DNA of 64,000 nucleotides from Zygnema cylindricum (lineage: Eukaryota > Streptophyta > Zygnematophyceae > Zygnematales > Zygnemataceae). Position 1 is the first letter of the stretch, and every line of letters begins with the position of its first letter. Positions 34,991 to 46,892 of the stretch are shown one piece after another. The notes below the pieces were generated by a model, which worked only from the letters and a program-made list of their open reading frames with translations, was not told the DNA's origin and made no database searches. Both the position numbers and the translations under genes were made by a program. The stretch lies in assembly GCA_037447655.1 (NCBI GenBank), contig JBBHKE010001246.1:1-64000 (forward strand). The letters are read 5' to 3'.

Positions 34991-35696
34991 CACCAACGAT
35001 ATACTACGCTAACTTAAGTATTTGGTTATTGTTTCCTCCTTCTCTTTGTTTACATCTTGGGCATTCTGTGCTCACCTTGTGACATACTTCACCAAAGAGA
35101 GAAGTTAGTGGAGCGGATCCGTTCTTGGGAGCTCTGCAAAACTTCGGTTGTAGCGAACAACCGCATTTCACCCTTGGCAATCACCATAATGCTAAGAGTG
35201 TTATGTAAGTATCACCATGCCTTGCGGGTACAAGCGCGTGCTAAGGTAGTCGGTTGATCGTTTAGAGGGATCGTGTCTGAAGTGGATTAGTGTTAATCTA
35301 CTTGTATTGAGCATTGTATTTGTCCAGCTTTCCATGCTTGCTATCTGGCCTTGAGTGGCCTTGGCTGAGTTTGCTTTGCCCGGTGTGGAATTTCTTCCAT
35401 AGATCTTTCCGTTGGAGGCATTGGTTAGCTCCTTTGTGGATTGTGCCGCTTTAGATTTGCACTTGTGAGTGCTTAGATAGTAAGTTATTTGCCTTTATAG
35501 ATTTGGCCCATCGACCTTGTCCCCTTGTTTGCAGGGTAGAAGGTTTTGGTAATACGATTTCCTGATAGATCTGGCCATCGAGGCCCTGTTAGAGATTTAT
35601 TGGCTGATTAGACGAGTGAAGGGTGTGGCCTGGCATTTGAAGCACCCCGTATAGATCGATTTTGTTATCTTGTCATCATTTGGTTTTATCATTTTT
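34991..35696 (+). other. Gypsy-A unit A-V leader
   Basis: Diverged from the A-I leader but alignable: tgcgggtacaag/ccgggtacagg, ccttgagtggccttg, atagatctt.ccgt, gtttgcagggtaga. Left part missing; begins where A-IV starts. No gene. Confidence 0.65.
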
Positions 35697-37624
35697 ATGC
35701 CCACCGATTCGAATAATCTCGATTATCGTTCTGGAACCACCCGATCGTCGGCCACGTTTAGGCCCACAAAATCATGACCATTTGATTTACCTAGTCTTTT
35801 GGACCATCCTTTCCCGAATATCTCAGGTCAAATTTCCCATTGGTTAGGTCAAATTTCCGCTTCGGTTTGTTCTTCTCTCACCTCAGTATCTTCCTTATCA
35901 TCAGTCTCTTCCACATTTTTTGAGGAAGAATTTGACCACGATTCCTTTGACGCGTCGGATTCCAATTCAATATCTTTTTGGTTTCCACAAATTACAAATT
36001 CATTATTATCCCTAATCATTCCATTATTGGAAATGGCTTCCACATCCGAGGGAGGGGGTCGCCTTCATTTTTGTTTTTCAAGAATGAAAGATATGACTTT
36101 ATCGTATTTTCGAGTGCTATTCGATACCGAAATGCGTGATTTTGCATTTCAGTACCAAGATCGGTTTGACCTACGGGTCGCTTTCTCTCTTTTAGGCCTT
36201 TACCTTCGCTGTTCAGCCTTTACCCTTTATTCTCGCAAGCATGATTCCATACTTGCGATGACACAGTTTTCTTCGGCTTTCGCTAGGAGTCTTGCTATTA
36301 TAAGACAACCAAAAATTCCCTACCAACTGGCTATCCCGGAAGTCCTTGATCTCAACAGCGATGTTATTACAACAGCAGTTGCGGAAATACCGCAACAGTT
36401 TGCTATAGCCGCACGTGCTGTAATCCTAGTACGACCATGGATGACGATCCCTATACTGGATCCGCTCTTCTCATGTTTGAAATGTTGCAAGCGGAATACC
36501 GTATGCAAAACCCTGACCAAGTTTGTGAGTTAATGAACTTCCAACGGAAGTCAAGAGAGATCGCCCTTGCCATGAGTGCTCCTATGGAAGCTCTCCGTGA
36601 AGCATTTTCGGACTTAATGTTGGATGCTGAAGCTGTCCATAAATTTGTAGGATAGTTTCCGTGTTAGTCTAAGAAATTTATCCCGAGTCACCTGACTAAA
36701 ACCTACGGCTTGAAGTTCACTTTTGACCTAGCCGCCCAACATGCCGTAGAATACGAAATGCAAAATTGTTGGTGGGAAGCCCATGACCGTCCTAAAGCGG
36801 TCTCAAGAGAACCGATTGTTCCACCATGGAACAATCCTCGTCCTAACAACCGACCTCCTAAAATCTCGGCCATGGGAACCCCACCTGTTGCCCCCGGAAA
36901 CCGATTATGTTTTCGATCTGAGAAGACGGGGCATGATGCCCGAATGTGTCGAGACAAAACTGTTACCTGTACACATTGCAAGCAAACTGGACATTATGTC
37001 CAACGTTGTTATATAAAAAACCCGGATATTTCTTATCAGAACCAAATTAAAAGTGGTGGCATTCTCGCTCGATCCGCAAAATCGGTTCAACCGGTTAAAG
37101 AACTGGAGAAGGACACCACTCCACCTAAGGTATCCCGGAGAGAGAGAGAGCGTTTAGAAATGCAAGAGCAAATGGCGGCTATGATGAAAGAACAATTCGC
37201 AGCCTTCATGACTCAAATGAAGCCACAATTTACAGGCATGGCTCGCATTGTTGTACACATGCCCACGTTGGCAGGTCGAATCTTACGAGATTCCACCATC
37301 CAACAAAGAGAGGCTACGTTCGACAAAGGTTCGACCGATCATAGCCGTGACGGTAAAAATCCTAACACACGCATCCCTTTGTCATTCACTAAAGAACCTT
37401 CTCCTCCCTTGCCTGAAAAAGCTTCAGCCATCGCGGCTGAAGCTCTCAACATAGTGGATCGAACTATACACGAGGCACACAGCGTAAAAGAACGCTTGTG
37501 CATTCTATCCAATATGATTTCCGACTCACAAAAAATCTCCCCTATATCCTTTACTTCCGATAGCTCATCTGCATTTGCCGCGTTACAAACACTTCAGCTG
37601 CACATAAATCTTTCTGCTATTTAG
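35697..37624 (+). pseudogene. Gypsy-A unit A-V gag
   Basis: Start chosen at 35697 (MPTDSNNLDYRSGTTRS, matching A-III). Stop at 35775, frameshift near 36440, stops at 36653 and 37622. Capsid-like block FDTEMRDFAFQYQDRFDLRV. First knuckle damaged (CFRSEKTGHDARMC, second Cys is Ser), second intact (CTHCKQTGHYVQRC). C-terminal MAAMMKEQFAAFMTQMKPQF. Confidence 0.85.
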
Positions 37625-37672
37625 TCTATTTCTATATAGGAGCGAAATTCCCTCGATCCTCACATCAGTTTT

Positions 37673-38056
37673 TTGGATAACGGGAAATGTGTATTGTTGA
37701 TCAATGGTATAGCCCCTTCCGTGCCTCTCATAGATACAGGTGCAAAGCCGGTGATATTGGGCTCTAGCTTTGCACTCAAGCTTGGTCTAACTCCGGACAA
37801 GCTTAAGACCAATTCTACTCGCTTGTTAATATCAGCGGGTACTACCGAGCCAGTTCTAAGAATCACTAAGGAACCGCTCGTTTTGAGGTTCCAGAACGGA
37901 ACGACCACAAACTTTGTTGAGATCTCGGTTCACGCTCTGGTCACTAAATGTAGTGACTGTGAATGCCTAGTGGGACAGGACGTTATATTTCGTGTAGGGG
38001 GTGGAGTTAACATACATGATCAGACATTTTCTTATAGGCCCACTAACTTCCCATAA
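37673..38056 (+). pseudogene. Gypsy-A unit A-V retropepsin
   Basis: Same frame as gag. Active site VPLIDTGAKPVILG with flap-like region RITKEPLVLRFQNG and conserved end LVGQDVIFRVGGG. Catalytic Asp and the DTG triad are intact. Cleaves the polyprotein. Confidence 0.85.
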
Positions 38057-38370
38057 CGCAAAATTTGCATTCTGCTAATTTCCGCTAGGAAGCCCATGCC
38101 TGTTATGGCAAATTCGGCCACATCGATACCGACATTTTGAAGGAATTCGGTGGGGGCCGAAATATTTCATTCATTGTCCGTAGAAGAAATTTTGCCCGAT
38201 AGTTCTTACTTTCCAAAAAAATTCACTGACCAGGTTTTCTTATAGATACGAGGGAATTTGACCGAATCTATAACCAAACCTTGTCAATTCCACTTTCTCC
38301 GGTCTCTCCTACAATCCTAGTCCCTACAAACTCTTCTGGATTTCTTCCCATTAATTAGAATTCGGTCAAA
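38057..38370 (+). other. Protease-methyltransferase linker
   Basis: Coding-like but broken text, alignable in part with the post-protease block of A-III (ARKP.H.MA / ARKPMPVMA). No domain recognised. Confidence 0.4.
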
Positions 38371-39345
38371 TTGAAACCTCATCCAAATGGATTGGTGATT
38401 TTAGACCACTTCGTTGGAATAGGCACTTCCCTCCTTGCATGTTTGCGAAATGGATTGTTAATTCGATTTTATTTTTCGGTTGAGATTGATCCATTAGCAC
38501 GGAAAGCACAATTACATCATTGTAATCTGTTGCATTCCCAATACCCGCATTTGTTACCAAAATCTGCATACGATCAATATGTATACTGCCCTCCCACAAG
38601 ACATTCGGATTGTGGGCAACCATCACTTACTGGAGATTGGTCCAATCGATCTAGTTTTTGGCGAATGGGAGTGCCAGTGAATGTCTCGGGCCGGGAAAGG
38701 TCTCGAATAAGCCCATCCCTGCACCAAATTATTTTTTGAATTGGTTCGCAATTTATGTTTTCTACAAACTTTAGATCATCCTATAAGGTATATCTTGGAA
38801 AATCTCGCAGACTATAATGATCCAAGACCTACGGTTTTGGCTCATATCAACAAATTGAACAATTAATTGGTCCGCCTTTTTTTGTTGACGCGGCTCGCCA
38901 TGGTTCACTAGCACACCGGGTTAGCTCCAAATGGAAGAACCTGATCGATATTGGTAGACTCCGTGAGGCCAACTTGTTAGTTCGTCCTCCTCCTAAAGAC
39001 ATTCAGGCTGCCCTTCCTCCTTTTCATAAGGTGCAACATTGCATTCAAAAGGACTGTCCCCCTAATTCAGTTTCAATGTCTGGGTGAACCTCTCAAGGTG
39101 CTTCCTACCTTAGTTTCGTACCCACATTCACATGTATTCTCTAATGACGGTCTTGGCATGCTCCGAAACATTCATACCGGTGAGCTCGAGGAGCCTACCT
39201 CTACGGAATGAGAACACCTCATGCATTTCATTCCTGGCAATACAGCCACTCATGGTCTTACAGAACATTAAAGATCCACATTATTAGGTCGTGTCATGGA
39301 CCCTTAGTCTTTGTCTTTTGTTTTAGGTCTTGGGTTTGCAGCTGG
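38371..39345 (+). pseudogene. C5-cytosine DNA methyltransferase domain inside Gypsy-A pol
   Basis: About 325 residues between protease and RT, in three short frame segments. Motif I LDHFVGIGT (38401-38427), II VEIDP (38479-38493), IV GPIDLVFGEWECQ (38639-38677; catalytic Cys codon 38672-38674) followed by MSRAGKGLE, VI YILENL (38789-38806), VIII DAARHGSLAHR (38887-38919) with KWKNL, then TGELEEPTSTE, EHLM.F and LLGR (39173-39292), a motif IX/X-like end. Order is canonical, unlike the permuted DRM type. C5-MTases transfer methyl from SAM to cytosine. Pro before the catalytic Cys reads Glu. Frameshifts and several stops make this copy dead. Retrotransposon-borne DNMTs are published for charophytes and dinoflagellates. 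Confidence 0.85.
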
Positions 39346-39379
39346 TCGCCACTCTCAAGCACATCCGTCTCAACCAGCT

Positions 39380-39390
39380 GGGGGGGGGGG
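39380..39390 (+). other. Internal G11 tract
   Basis: CAGCTG followed by G's then AAT, at the methyltransferase-RT boundary. Flanks (AGCTG...AAT) match those of the 3' G tract of A-II (19871-19883, minus), so it may be an internal polypurine tract. It could also simply encode glycines. Confidence 0.35.
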
Positions 39391-39515
39391 AATGCATCAC
39401 TAAAAAAATCTTTCCGTCCCACTCTCCAAGGGACCACATTTTAATTTTTCCTCTTTCCTTTTCCAATTCCACGAGTCCTGAAGATTTGTATTGACGATTT
39501 CCTAACCCTAGCCAT

Positions 39516-41158
39516 ATGTCTTGGTGTGTTCCCGCATACATGGCTGTCCAGTCTACAAGTTCCAGGCATATTCCACCCACTCTTCATTGGAGTGTTGCTT
39601 TTCCAACAAGCAGTTGGAATCATTCGGTTAATTGCCTTAAACAGACACCTGTAGCTTACGAGTTAGGTCAAACGCTTATCGCAGATGATCAGTTGGCCTT
39701 TGCACAAGCCATAGAAGCTATGACAACCGAAAATCCTGATGCTCCTAAATGGAAATTCAGCACCAATCCAACAAAGGCGGAACAAGAGTTACTGAATGAC
39801 GTAGTTTTACGAAATGTCGATGCCTTTGCCTTTTGTATGAACGATTTGGGTCGTCACACCGCTTATAAGATGTCGATAGATCTCGAAGATGATTGCCCGA
39901 TATTTAAACCGAAACATCGTTTGTCAAAAACTGAATGGGAAATGGTAGACAAACGATGTGCTGAACTAGAGGAAGCTGGCCTAATCTATGGGTCAGACTC
40001 CACATTTACAGCTCCTTCTGTCATGCCTTGGAAAAACGATTACGAGGGTAATTTTACTGAACATCGAATGTGTGGTGATTATCGTGAACTAAATGCTAGA
40101 ACAGTTCAAGATCGTCATCCCATGCCTCTTGCAGAAGAAATATTTGATCACATAGGCGGAGCAAAGTATTTCAGTATCCTTGACCTCTGTCAAGGATTCA
40201 ATCAAATTGAGATAGAGGAAAAAGATCGGTATAAAACTGCCTTTTAGGGTAGCGACGGCTGATGGGAATGGGCCGTAATGCCATTCGGACTGAAAAATGC
40301 TCCGACATTATTTCAAAAAGTCATGGACTCAATTCTTGGAGGTTGTAAGTTTTCTAGGTGTTAGATCAATGACCTCATCATCGCCTTGGCTACTATAGAA
40401 AAGCAAGCTGCTCTCATCGAATGGGTATTGACTGAATTAAAAAAGGTCAGATTAAAATGTCATCCAGCGAAATGCACCTTTGGAGCCGAGGGAGTGCTTT
40501 ACTTTTGCCATTTGTTCTCGGCTGAGGGGATCACTCCTCTTGAAGCAAAGGTAGAGGCAATCAGTAAATTGCCTGCACCCACGAACCTCACAAGTCTGCG
40601 AGCCTTTCTCGGCCTTGCTAATTATTATCGTAGGTTTGTATGTAATTTTAGCACCATCGCATCTCCGTTCAACAACATTCTCAAGAAAAAAGTGGCGTTT
40701 ATATGGGGTCCCGATCAGATTTCCGCATTTCAAAAATTAAAAACCGCCTTATCGAGTGCTCCTATTTTTCGTCCTCCCAATCACAAACTCCCCTTTTGTC
40801 TCCAAAAAGATTTTGGAAAACTTGGAATCGCTGCCATCTTGACACAAAGAGAGTTGAGCGTAGAGGAATACGTAGTTGCTTATGCGAGCAGAAGTAATAA
40901 CCGGGCTGAATCAAATTATAGTAGCTACGAAGGAGAGTGTCTAGCTGCGGTTTGGAGAGTCGTTCACTTCGGCCATTATTTGTACGGAAAACCTTTCACA
41001 CTCCTAACTGACCATCAGCCCTTACATTGGCTGATGACGGACGATAAGCTTTTCGGGAAGCTAGCAAGATGGGCTTTAATCTTACAAGAATATGACGTTG
41101 AAATAATTCACCGACTCGGTCTGCTTAGTCTAAACGCAGACAAAATTCCCAAAATCCT
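39516..41158 (+). pseudogene. Gypsy-A unit A-V reverse transcriptase and RNase H
   Basis: One frame with two stops near 40245-40260 and one at 40362. RT: KPKHRLSKTEWEMVDK, HRMCGDYRELNART, HPMPLAEEIFDHIGGAKYFS, LDLCQGFNQIEI, MPFGLKNAP. The YxDD box is ruined (stop-IND near 40362). Thumb/connection: KCTFGAEGVLYF, LRAFLGLANYYRRFV. RNase H: LQKDFGKLGIAAIL (first Asp kept), YSSYEGECLAAVW, LLTDHQPLHWLM. Typical Ty3/gypsy organisation. Confidence 0.93.
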
Positions 41159-42130
41159 TTGCCCCGAACGACGGATAACGGAGTTCGACACGGTTTCGAT
41201 GACGACGATGTTCCCGTCATGTCAGCAGGTTCTTATCTTACTTACTGTCTGGCCTCTATTCCCTATCCTCGTCCCGCCATAGATCCTTGGCGTGATGGGC
41301 CTTTCGTACATTTCCTATCAACCCAAACCTTTAGGATTGGTACTACCTTTGACGAAGAAAACAGAGTGAAAAAGAGAGCCAAAAATAACCTTTGGCTCGG
41401 AGGATCTTTAGTTCCGTTGTTGGCAGACGGAAGCCATAGGCACGTCCCTCGTCGTACAGAGCGACTTTCCCTTATTGAGCAAATTTACACCGAGCTTGGT
41501 CATTACGGTACCAAGCGGACGTTAAGCCTAGTTCAGGCACAGTATTGGTGGTCAGGAATGCAAGCTGATGTCACTGCTATTCTACACAAGTGTGCCACCT
41601 GTGACCGTCTCTGAACTTCTTTCTCTAACCGGCTGACTACGCTCCAACCTCTACTCATTAATGGTTTATAATATCGGTTGTCGGTCGATTTGGCGGGACC
41701 TTTTCCAATTTCACGCAGAGGGAAACAATTTATCATGATTACGATCAAAAATTTCAGTAAGTGGGTAGAAGTCGTAGCCCTGCCTCACAAGACAGCTAAG
41801 TTAATTATCGCAGCTTTTAAGGAACATGTCATTATGAGATACGGTGCCCCAGCCGAGGTCCTTACGGATCAAGGTACACAATTTCGGGGAGAATTTAAAA
41901 AGATGCTTGATGAGGCTCTTATTGATCATCGTTGTACTAGTCGCGATCACCCCTAGGCCAATGGTCTGGCTGAACGGGCAATCCAGACATTTAAGCGTGC
42001 CTTGCGTAAGCATTGCTTAGAGAAACACATTTCGATTTGGGACGAGTGCGTCGGCTACATTACCATGGGATATCGCATGTTAGTTCAGGCTAGTCTGGCT
42101 AATTTCAGCCCATATTATATTTTTTGAGCG
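41159..42130 (+). pseudogene. Gypsy-A unit A-V integrase
   Basis: HHCC zinc module: ELGHYGTKRT ... LHKCATCDR. Core: SVDLAGPFPISRRGKQF (first Asp), LTDQGTQFRGEF (second Asp), ANGLAERAIQTFKR (Glu; NGLAER at about 41960). All three catalytic residues are visible. Ends MGYRMLVQASLANFSPYY. Breaks at 41614 and 41956. Inserts cDNA into the genome. Confidence 0.9.
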
Positions 42131-42550
42131 TGTTCTTTCGATTGTAATATTGACTACAAGCTTTCGCTTGATAATGCGGCTGATTTTTTGAAGAACCTAC
42201 GTCGTACTTTACTTTACTTATGAAATGCCTATATCTTCAATAACATGATTACTTAACATCAGGAACCTTATGTTTTAACCTCGCAGCGGTATACCTAACA
42301 GAGCTTCTCCGGTGGGAGACTATATTTTATCTTAAGCAATCTTACACTGAACCTAATGTTTGTGCACATCTGGATGCCGGTGAATCGGCAGATATTGGGA
42401 TTATAAGGCCGGAACACGAACTTTTGAGAACATCTGAAATCTTACTCCATGTTGCTACAGTTGTCGCGGATATGGATCCCTATGCGGATGCACCGCTTCT
42501 GGAGGCTACGACGTGACCTGCCCAATGTCGTGCCACCAGTTGGAAACTAC
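42131..42550 (+). pseudogene. Remnant of integrase tail and lost PHD region in A-V
   Basis: Broken frames (SLDNAADFLKNLRRTL, then VVADMDPYADAPLLEATT near 42470). The last block matches DLLQDMDPMRMPITEATACTFC of A-II, so the PHD finger began here, but its Cys/His residues are gone. Confidence 0.6.
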
Positions 42551-42559
42551 CCGCCTCAA

Positions 42560-44305
42560 AATTGCTCCTCCCTCATAACCAAATCTCACTTTCTTCACTC
42601 CCCTTGCCGAGATATTTACCATTTTTCTCTTTCAGCTTATTCATTACCTTTTTTTTCTTTGTGGTTTGTGTTTGTTCGACACAACCGTGTTGGGCTGCGT
42701 ACATGTTTATATGGGTGGGCAGGTAATTATATGGGTGTTATTTGGACGTGGGTGGTACCGGACGGGACAATTTTTAAAGGTGCATTGACCGTATGTATTC
42801 ATTTTTGGCCGTAATATGCGCCTGCAACAAGTTGACCGTACAACTCAGAATTCCCGGGTTTTTTGCCGACGGCGACTTGTACAGTATTACTTATATTTTC
42901 TGGGATTTTCGACGATAGTGAATCGGGTCGATTTACGTCGACCGTACTTATTTATTTCTCTAGGATTTTCTGCCGACAACGCATGTTCAAATTCACGTCG
43001 GTACAAACAAAATTATTTTACTATATATATTTTCCGCGATTCTCGCCGACAGTAACTTTGGTCATTTCACGTCGATCGTAGGAGTTACATTTTCCCGAAT
43101 TCGCGCGACAACAAAGTGGACCGTATCTTCGGTCCTACCGTACAAGCTTTCGTTCCCTTGAATCCCGGCCGACAACAAATTTTAATCATTTCGCGTGGAG
43201 TAGCATCTCGGTTGTCGACAAAAAGTATGCGATTTTCATAGTATCACATCTGGACCGTCAACGCAAGTGACAGACAAATCGGCTGTCAGTTTTGACGAAA
43301 CGATGTGATTAGACCATTTTAAGTCGTGAACCATTTGGAGATTCACGCATTCACATGTAGATAGGAAGGGTTTTAATCCGTAGGTTATAGATTCTGTAAC
43401 GTAGGGCATAAGATTTCGGCCTCCTATTGGCTTAATCCAAACTAGACGCAAATACTTACATTGCACGCTGTACTCTGATTGGCCTGTTTTCCCTAGGCGT
43501 AGTTTTTGATACTTAGTTCATCTTAGATTATTTCGTGGTCACAATTTTCAAGTGCACGAATTATTTATTGTATTTATTTTCAGTATTGAGAATTTTCTGC
43601 AACCTTTTTTTTATTTGTAAAATTGTCCGGACAGCTTAGAGGCGATTTTTTGCCTTTGCGTGAAGCGTCTAGTTTTCCATTGCATTATCAATATCTTGTT
43701 AAGCCTTACATATTAATCTATACGGCTTCGGCCAAGACCTACACAGTTTTCGTTCACTTTTCTTGTCTTTTTGAGTGGATTTTTACCGCGGTCTCACAAC
43801 ACAAACTTCTTTTCCCGGCTGTGGCTGAATTTTAATTAGTGTGGAAGTTGCATGTTGGGATTATCGTTTTGTTGTTTTTATTTCTTGTGATTGTGTATTT
43901 ATTTCTATTTGGCTTATGTGCATCTTTTGAGTTTGGTTATCTCAAACCTCATAAGTGTCCGACATATCGTCATTTTCAGTTTTTGTTTCTCTTTCTCGGT
44001 TAATTATGCTTTGATTTGTTTTATTTACGTATAAATTCAGATTATCCTTGATAAGATAACTCTTGCAAGGAATATAAAAAGACCGTGGGGCCTAGTGGTC
44101 ATCCATCGGCTAAGTAAATAAACTGACCTAACGATAACCAGCTAAGTCGTTGACCTTTTTTTTTCTTCCACCTTGCCTGTCGTTTTATTTATTCATTTTT
44201 CTCTTTTATGTCTTATTTCATTCACAATATATTTTCATGATTTTTAAGTGGAGCACAGCTGATGATATCGCATTCATCTTCACGTTATTTGACACATGAA
44301 CGACA
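42560..44305 (+). repeat. Gypsy-A unit A-V right end: B1-A2-B2
   Basis: B1 about 42560-42681 (diverged, ends TTCGACA), A2 42688-about 44118 (TGTTGGGCTGCG..., CGTAC sub-repeats 42850-43230, landmark acggcttcggccaag 43724-43738), B2 about 44119-44305 (aataaactgacctaac ... aacgaca). Matches A-II 17949-19870 in inverted orientation. No GC dinucleotide here; six bases separate B1 and A2. Confidence 0.65.
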
Positions 44306-45594
44306 GTTAGATTCTCCGATGTATTGTATATTTCGGAGTTAAACAAAAACCTTATCTCCACATTTGTATTAGATGATAAAGGTTTTGAAACTAGCACCTG
44401 AAAAGGAGTTTTTACAGCTAGCTTTCAGGAAGATGTATATTTCACTGCTGAGAAAGGTAGCCAAGGAATGTTCAGGCTTGCTTAAAGTAATGAAAAACTC
44501 AAACTTTACTATGCTGGTGTCAATGATATTATGTTGTGGCATAAAAGACTTGGGCATGTGAATCTAGAATAAATAAGAGAAATGAAAAAGATGGGAGTAG
44601 TTGAAGGGATACGCTTTGGGGAAAATGAGAATTTAAATGATTGCAGTGGGTGTGCTCAGGGTAAAGCACATAAAGTACCATTTCCAAAGGAAGCAACCTA
44701 TAAAGGAGAAAAAGTTCTTGATTTAGTACACACGGACATTTGGGGACTGGCAAGAGTGCAATCACCCGGAGGGAAAATATTTATGCTAACTATTACTGAT
44801 GATTCGTCTCAGTACTCTCGGGTATATTTTTTGAAAAAAAAATCATAAACTGCGGAGTATTTCAAACAATATAAGGCATGGGCCGAAAAGCTTCACGAGA
44901 CCTCAATAAAGAGAGTAAGAAGTGACAATGGAGGGGAATATACCTCCAATCACTTTGAGGGGTTCTTACGAGGGGACGGTGTGCAACATCAAAAGACAGT
45001 TTCGAAAAACTCGTAACAGAATGGTGTTGCATAGAGATTGAATAGGACACTGAATGATAGTGTCTGGAGTATGTTGTCAGATAAAAGAATAGGAAAAAGA
45101 GTTTGGGTCGAAGCTATAAATTGTGCTAATTATTAGAGAAATATAGTAGTTACTTCGGCGGTGAAAGGCCAAACTCCATATGAGAAATGGACCAGCCGAA
45201 AACCAGATTAATCTCACTTAAAGGTTTTCGGTAGTAAAGTTTTCAGTTTAGATATAGATAAATCTAACTAGAAACTAGATCCTAAAGGGAAACCCGGATT
45301 CTTGCTGGGATATGAAAAGGATGTAAAAAGGTATAGAGTGTATGATCTAAAAAGAGAAGATATAATTTTAGTAAAGCACTTGGTAACTATGGATGAAGGG
45401 AAGTCAGTAGATCCTTTAAAATCCTCAAAGTCTTAAGGAATCAGATTTGAGTCAGACAATTCTGATGACATTCATCTTCCTAACTATCCGGGACTCCAAG
45501 AAGATGATACTTTTACAGGTTCAGATGATATTGTTGCAGATTCAAAACAGACTGAGAAAGACTTGGACTTGGAAACACCGATGACACCTATACC
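44306..45594 (+). pseudogene. Copia-H pol: protease end, integrase and linker
   Basis: Begins inside the protease (FSDVLYISELNKNL) right after A-V, then WHKRLGHVNLE, CSGCAQGKAH, VHTDIWGLA, DNGGEYTSN, and the post-core YEKWTSRKPD. Many stops. Same family as Copia-1/2 but older. Interrupted at 45594 by B-II; continues at 52086. Confidence 0.88.
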
Positions 45595-46892
45595 TGTCAA
45601 GCTCATGTGCTTTACAGGCACACCGTTATATCACCAAGGATTTCCGAGACCTTTTTAACCTGTACGGTCATAATTTTACGGAAGAAGGAGTGAACCAAGC
45701 TAAAGAAGATTCTTGGATTTTCCCAACTGAGCAGAACACACTTTGTTTCGCGCCTAACGGAGGTCGGACGACCAAGTTATACCGTCTCAAATATTACCAT
45801 CCGGTTACATGGAACCATTTGCCACCAGCCCCCGTGGGGGGTACATTGTGGATTGCCACGTAACTTTCCGGATTGGCATCTAAATTATGCTATTAGCTGT
45901 CAGTAGGAATTTAGTTTAGGCTCAGCTGACTTTTGGTGCATTAATTACAATAGGTCAAAGTGTGGCAAGTTAGTGTCATTTTCAAGACTTTGTCTTATAA
46001 TAGTGGAACAAATAATTACTTTCGGCTGTGGATCTAGCCACCGTCCGAAGCATAATTTTTTGCCTCGAGTGTAGTACGGATTATTTTGTCTTATGTCAAT
46101 TCAATTACACTTGCTTGCCTCTCATTAGTTAATAGCGTAGCTTTGACTTTTGAACCTGCAATTTGACAAACTTTTATGTATAAGGCACATGGGGGGACAA
46201 GTTGCTTTTTCAGTACAGTCTCCTCTAAAAACCCTAAGGAATTCCAAACAAACCTTCTTTGGAGAATCTTTGTTTTGTTTTTGACTTTATTGCCATCTTG
46301 GTTTTGGATTTGTATTGTGTGGGAAATCATAGTCCGGGTGGATAGTTGGCACTATCTTCCCTTTTAGGTGATTTTTGGACTTTTTGTTGTTTGGAACCGA
46401 GAAGAGACTGGTCGATTCCGAGCTGCGCACACCGAGGGGTGAAGGAGTACCATACCTATTTGCGTTAGCGTCCAAGAAGAGGTCGCCTTTCCCTCATTGT
46501 CATCGTTAATTTCCGAGGTATGTTTAGCTTGTTTCACTATATTCCACATCTTCCATCTTTTATTCTCTTTTCTGGGGCAAGGTGATATTGTTAAATCTGA
46601 AACCGCAAATATTATTTATTTTTATATTTCTACGTGGTAGTGCATTTGTGTCTTCATTAGTAGTTATCTTTGCTTTGGCGTTACATTTCCAGAGTAAATT
46701 ACAACCCTCTTGATCGGAACACTGGGTTTTGAGGGGACAATTATTAAAGACTTCCCGTATATAAAAAACAGTACTGAAAAGGTCACCTGTCTACTGTAAT
46801 TAGAGGGGATAGGAGCTTTAACTTTTTAAGCTCTCTTTTGGGAGGTGAGTTCAGGTTACATTCATTTTCTTTCTCTCGTTACCTCTGTCATC
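45595..46892 (+). repeat. Gypsy-B segment A and leader (left end of B-II)
   Basis: Matches A2 of B-I (23173-24365): ttagctgtcagtagga, gagtgtagtac, ttttgtcttatgtc, ctggggcaaggtgatattgtt. Homology fades after about 46700, then leader. A short open stretch at 45610-45860 lies inside the repeat and is not conserved in B-I. No segment B before gag. Confidence 0.75.

Larger units (their letters stand above)
34991..44305 (+). mobile_element. Gypsy-A unit A-V: methyltransferase-bearing Gypsy element
   Basis: Most complete Gypsy-A unit. Leader (left end truncated), gag, protease, C5-cytosine methyltransferase, RT, RNase H, integrase, remnant of the PHD region, then B1-A2-B2. It ends ...AACGACA at 44305 directly against Copia-H protease sequence. 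Gag, protease and much of the methyltransferase share one frame (with stops), suggesting one polyprotein originally. Decayed by many substitutions and shifts. Confidence 0.85.

Noticed and set aside
34448-34996. 182-codon minus-strand reading (SCRMVSVAGAHNILHAR)
   Set aside because: Lies in the non-coding terminal segment of A-IV; the A-I counterpart is not open in the same frame.
38371-39345. DRM-type (permuted) methyltransferase
   Set aside because: Motif I precedes IV, VI, VIII and X, so the order is canonical.
45610-45863. Open stretch with a plausible-looking protein (DFRDLFNLYGHNFTEEG)
   Set aside because: Lies inside Gypsy-B segment A and is not open or conserved in the B-I copy (23173-23400).
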